Assembly (NCBI RefSeq): GCF_009649745.1
Contig: NZ_WJNG01000002.1
Coordinates: 62,001 to 126,000 of the forward strand
DNA length: 64,000 bases
Origin: Aquibacillus halophilus
GTDB lineage: Bacteria > Bacillota > Bacilli > Bacillales > Amphibacillaceae
Reading direction: 5' to 3'
The notes below the pieces were generated by a model. The model did not search any database, was not told the DNA's origin, and saw only the letters and a program-made list of their open reading frames with translations. Position numbers and translations under genes: made by a program. Position 1 is the first letter of the stretch, and each line of letters starts with the position of its first letter. Of the stretch, positions 61,934 to 64,000 are shown piece by piece.

Positions 61934-62809
61934 TTGAAAAAGTTTAAGAAGTTTTACTTGGAAATTACTAGTGTATGTAATCTTGCTTGTAGCTTTTGTC
62001 CTCCTACAATAAGAACGAGACAATTCGTTTCTGTTGAGGAGTTTTCGAAGCGGTTAGACCAAATTAAGCCCCACACAGATTATATTAATTTACATGTCAA
62101 AGGTGAACCACTGCTTCATCCTAAGATTGATCAATTGTTAGATGTAAGTCATGAGAAAGGGTTCAAGGTTAATATTACGACCAATGGAACATTAATTAAT
62201 AAAAGGAAGCATCAATTATTCAATAAGCCTGCTCTAAGGCAGATGAATTTTTCTCTTCACAGTTTTGATGGCCATGAAGGTTCAGTAGATAAGGAAGGAT
62301 ACGTGAGCAGTGTACTTTCTTTTATTAAAGAAGCTACAATTCAATCGGATTTGATTGTTTCTCTGAGATTATGGAATCTCTCACAAGATAATCTATCGAA
62401 CGCCGAAAGGCAACGTAACCGCCAAATACTAGAAATAATCGAAACGGAATTTGAGTTGCCATATAAAATTGAAGAGAAAATCACACCTGGGAGTGGTATA
62501 AAAATTACAGACCGTATCTATATCAATCAAGACTACGAATTTCAATGGCCTTCATTAGAGGAGGAAGAGGATGACGGTAAAGGTTTCTGTTATGGTCTGC
62601 GAAATCAAGCCGGCATACTAACAAACGGAACGGTAGTCCCTTGTTGTTTAGACGGAGAAGGTGTAATAAACCTTGGTAACATCAATAACTCTTCATTTTC
62701 AGATATTATAGAAGGGGACAGAGCAACAAAACTAGTAGATGGTTTTTCACAAAGAGTGGCCGTTGAAGAATTATGTAGAAAATGCGGATATCGGAAAAGA
62801 TTTGGATAA
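61934..62809 (+). CDS. Radical SAM/SPASM domain protein
   Basis: The 291-residue enzyme has the radical SAM cluster motif CNLACSFC (CxxxCxxC, about residues 16-23), HVKGEPLLHP and NITTNGTLI. A C-terminal SPASM-like auxiliary cluster is indicated by GFCYGLRNQAGILTNGTVVPCC and CRKCGY. SPASM proteins often modify peptides or mature enzymes. No peptide precursor gene was recognised nearby. The GAGGAAAG site selects TTG 61934 over ATG 61919, which overlaps the site. Confidence 0.87.
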   Translation: MKKFKKFYLEITSVCNLACSFCPPTIRTRQFVSVEEFSKRLDQIKPHTDYINLHVKGEPLLHPKIDQLLDVSHEKGFKVNITTNGTLINKRKHQLFNKPALRQMNFSLHSFDGHEGSVDKEGYVSSVLSFIKEATIQSDLIVSLRLWNLSQDNLSNAERQRNRQILEIIETEFELPYKIEEKITPGSGIKITDRIYINQDYEFQWPSLEEEEDDGKGFCYGLRNQAGILTNGTVVPCCLDGEGVINLGNINNSSFSDIIEGDRATKLVDGFSQRVAVEELCRKCGYRKRFG

Positions 62810-63250
62810 TGCTTTCAAAGAAAAAAGTTGATTCCAGAAGTGAAAACATAAAGCATCAGTTCTCGTATCACTATCATTCATTTTTAGGAAATTTATCCTG
62901 CATATTTTGAAAGTCTGACCCACATGGATAGCTGTCCAATTCGGGTGGGCTTTTTTTTATGGACGAATAACTTGATTAACAACAATTTCCCTCTAATGGA
63001 ACAAAGAGGAATCGCTTATTAAAAACACCACCATATGGGGATTAACAAGCTATTTTAAAAAGGAGATAGTTCCTAAAATCACTCGTCACAGAAAGGACAC
63101 AAAACGGACATCTGTTATTCACAACTTTTTAAACGTTTTAGTTTAGAATGTATAAGGGTAACTACTCTAGTGATAAAAATGTTAAAATAAATAAAGTATG
63201 TGTAATGTTTCACTTATTAATATTATTAATGTATGCGGGGAGGAATATAA
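62810..63250. other. 440-base intergenic region before the cydA-type gene
   Basis: It holds the radical SAM gene terminator and the presumed cydA-type promoter. A single TTCACAA half-site near 63119 is not enough for a Rex operator. Confidence 0.45.
62917..62958 (+). terminator. Intrinsic terminator of the radical SAM gene
   Basis: An outer stem CCCAC/GTGGG with inner TGGA/TCCA is followed by eight T. Confidence 0.75.
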
Positions 63251-64000
63251 ATGGAGTTTGATACAGTCACCGTCAGTAGATTAATTACAGCAATGACCCT
63301 AACCTTTCATATCATCTTTGCGACATTGGGTGTTGGTGTGCCATTATTTATTTCATTAGCTGAGTTTATTGGGATTAAAAAGAAGGATAAACATTATGAA
63401 TTACTTGCCAAACGTTGGGCAAGAGGATTTATCATAACAGTAGCAATCGGTGTAGTTACCGGTACAGCTATTGCACTACAACTATCTTTAGTTTGGCCTA
63501 ATTTTATGCAACTTGCAGGTAATGTCATTGCGTTGCCATTATTTATGGAAGTTTTTGCTTTTTTCTTTGAAGCTATTTTTCTAGGCATTTATTTATATAC
63601 GTGGGATCGTTTTAAAGGGAAATATACGCATTGGTTAATTTCCCTACCAGTGGTAATCGGAGCGGCTATGTCTGCTGTATTTATTACTACTGTAAATTCG
63701 TTTATGAATTCACCGGCTGGATTCACCATGGAAAACGGGAAATTTGCTGCTGTTAATCCGATAGAAGCGATGTTAAATCCATCGGCACCTACTAGAATTG
63801 CACATGTATTAGGCGGATCATATTTAACTGTTGCAGCTATTTTAGCAGCTATTGCTGCGATTGCATTATTACGTAAAAAAGGTGCTGAAGATTATCACAA
63901 AAAGGCGCTAAAATTGACGGTGGCATCGATGCTTATTTTCTCTGTGTTAACTGCAGTAGCAGGAGATTTTTCCGCGAAATACCTAGCGAAGCATCAGACC
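63251..64000 (+). CDS. cydA: Cytochrome bd-type ubiquinol oxidase subunit I, N-terminal part (cut by window edge)
   Basis: The frame runs without stop from ATG 63251 to the window end (250 codons), preceded by GGGGAGG. It reads SRLITAMTLTFHIIFATLGVG, with a heme-ligand-type His near 20. ALQLSLVWPNFM and LFMEVFAFFFEAIFLGIYLYTWDRFKG follow, with several membrane helices. This fits CydA of the cyanide-insensitive/YthA type. It oxidises quinol and reduces oxygen to water; subunit II should lie outside. The short Q-loop cannot be judged fully. Confidence 0.88.
   Translation, partial: MEFDTVTVSRLITAMTLTFHIIFATLGVGVPLFISLAEFIGIKKKDKHYELLAKRWARGFIITVAIGVVTGTAIALQLSLVWPNFMQLAGNVIALPLFMEVFAFFFEAIFLGIYLYTWDRFKGKYTHWLISLPVVIGAAMSAVFITTVNSFMNSPAGFTMENGKFAAVNPIEAMLNPSAPTRIAHVLGGSYLTVAAILAAIAAIALLRKKGAEDYHKKALKLTVASMLIFSVLTAVAGDFSAKYLAKHQT

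Noticed and set aside
63119-63125. A Rex operator upstream of the cydA-type gene
   Set aside because: Only a TTCACAA half-site is visible; the inverted partner is missing.

Overview
The window looks like a chromosomal segment of a low-GC, spore-forming member of the Bacillaceae. The gene set supports this: a SigM/YhdL-type sigma/anti-sigma pair, SppA-YteJ, SpoVIF, a YjcZ-type peptide, a YheC/YheD spore-coat ATP-grasp protein, PaiA, YdaT, YfmJ, YhfK and YuiF. Genes have strong AGGAGG-like ribosome sites, frequent GTG/TTG starts and hairpin-plus-T-run terminators. No rRNA, tRNA, prophage or CRISPR array was seen.

Layout. 1-5 kb: end of an ABC-2 permease, an NmrA-like reductase, a PadR/HAAS-domain pair, a UbiA-type prenyltransferase and a cupin gene behind a Fur-box-like palindrome. 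5-12 kb: a secreted protein, a GH43 glycosidase, a CAP-domain lipoprotein, a divergent DNA-binding-like/vWA pair, a RAYT (REP-associated tyrosine transposase) and a lipoprotein. 12-18.5 kb: an ABC-2 exporter operon followed by sigM-yhdL. 18.5-31 kb: oxidoreductases, transporters, ydaT behind a SigB promoter, and two more CAP-domain proteins. 31-38 kb: a PP2C-like protein, a 787-residue two-domain polyprenyl synthase, and a PLP decarboxylase divergent from a MocR regulator with a direct-repeat operator. 38-46.6 kb: selO, the YheC-like gene, GNATs, sppA-yteJ and sporulation genes. 46.8-52 kb: an ABC-F resistance-type protein behind a leader-peptide attenuator, a DksA/TraR-like protein, and serA behind a ZTP riboswitch. 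52-64 kb: an AAA ATPase, DegV, a zinc ADH, DUF1456, an RDD protein, a YibE/F pair, a marR-paiA cluster with a broken gene, YhfK, a radical SAM/SPASM protein and the start of a cydA-type gene.

The dominant unexplained structure is a dispersed 27-bp element: 23 full-length copies plus several degenerate ones. Its core is GGGACAAGGAGCCTGTCCC with a second TGTCCC two bases further on. The only transposase seen, a RAYT, is flanked by two inverted copies, so the window holds a REPtron-like system. The copies follow a polarity: they read one way in 5' flanks and the opposite way at 3' ends. Many abut or overlap stop codons, and two supply C-terminal tails to proteins. A second, rarer family carries AAGAACCGTCCC inside inverted arms.

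Regulation can be read directly in several places: a ribosome-mediated attenuator (ABC-F), a ZTP riboswitch with terminator (serA), a SigB promoter (ydaT), a Fur box (cupin), a MocR direct repeat, and palindromes upstream of the PadR and MarR genes.
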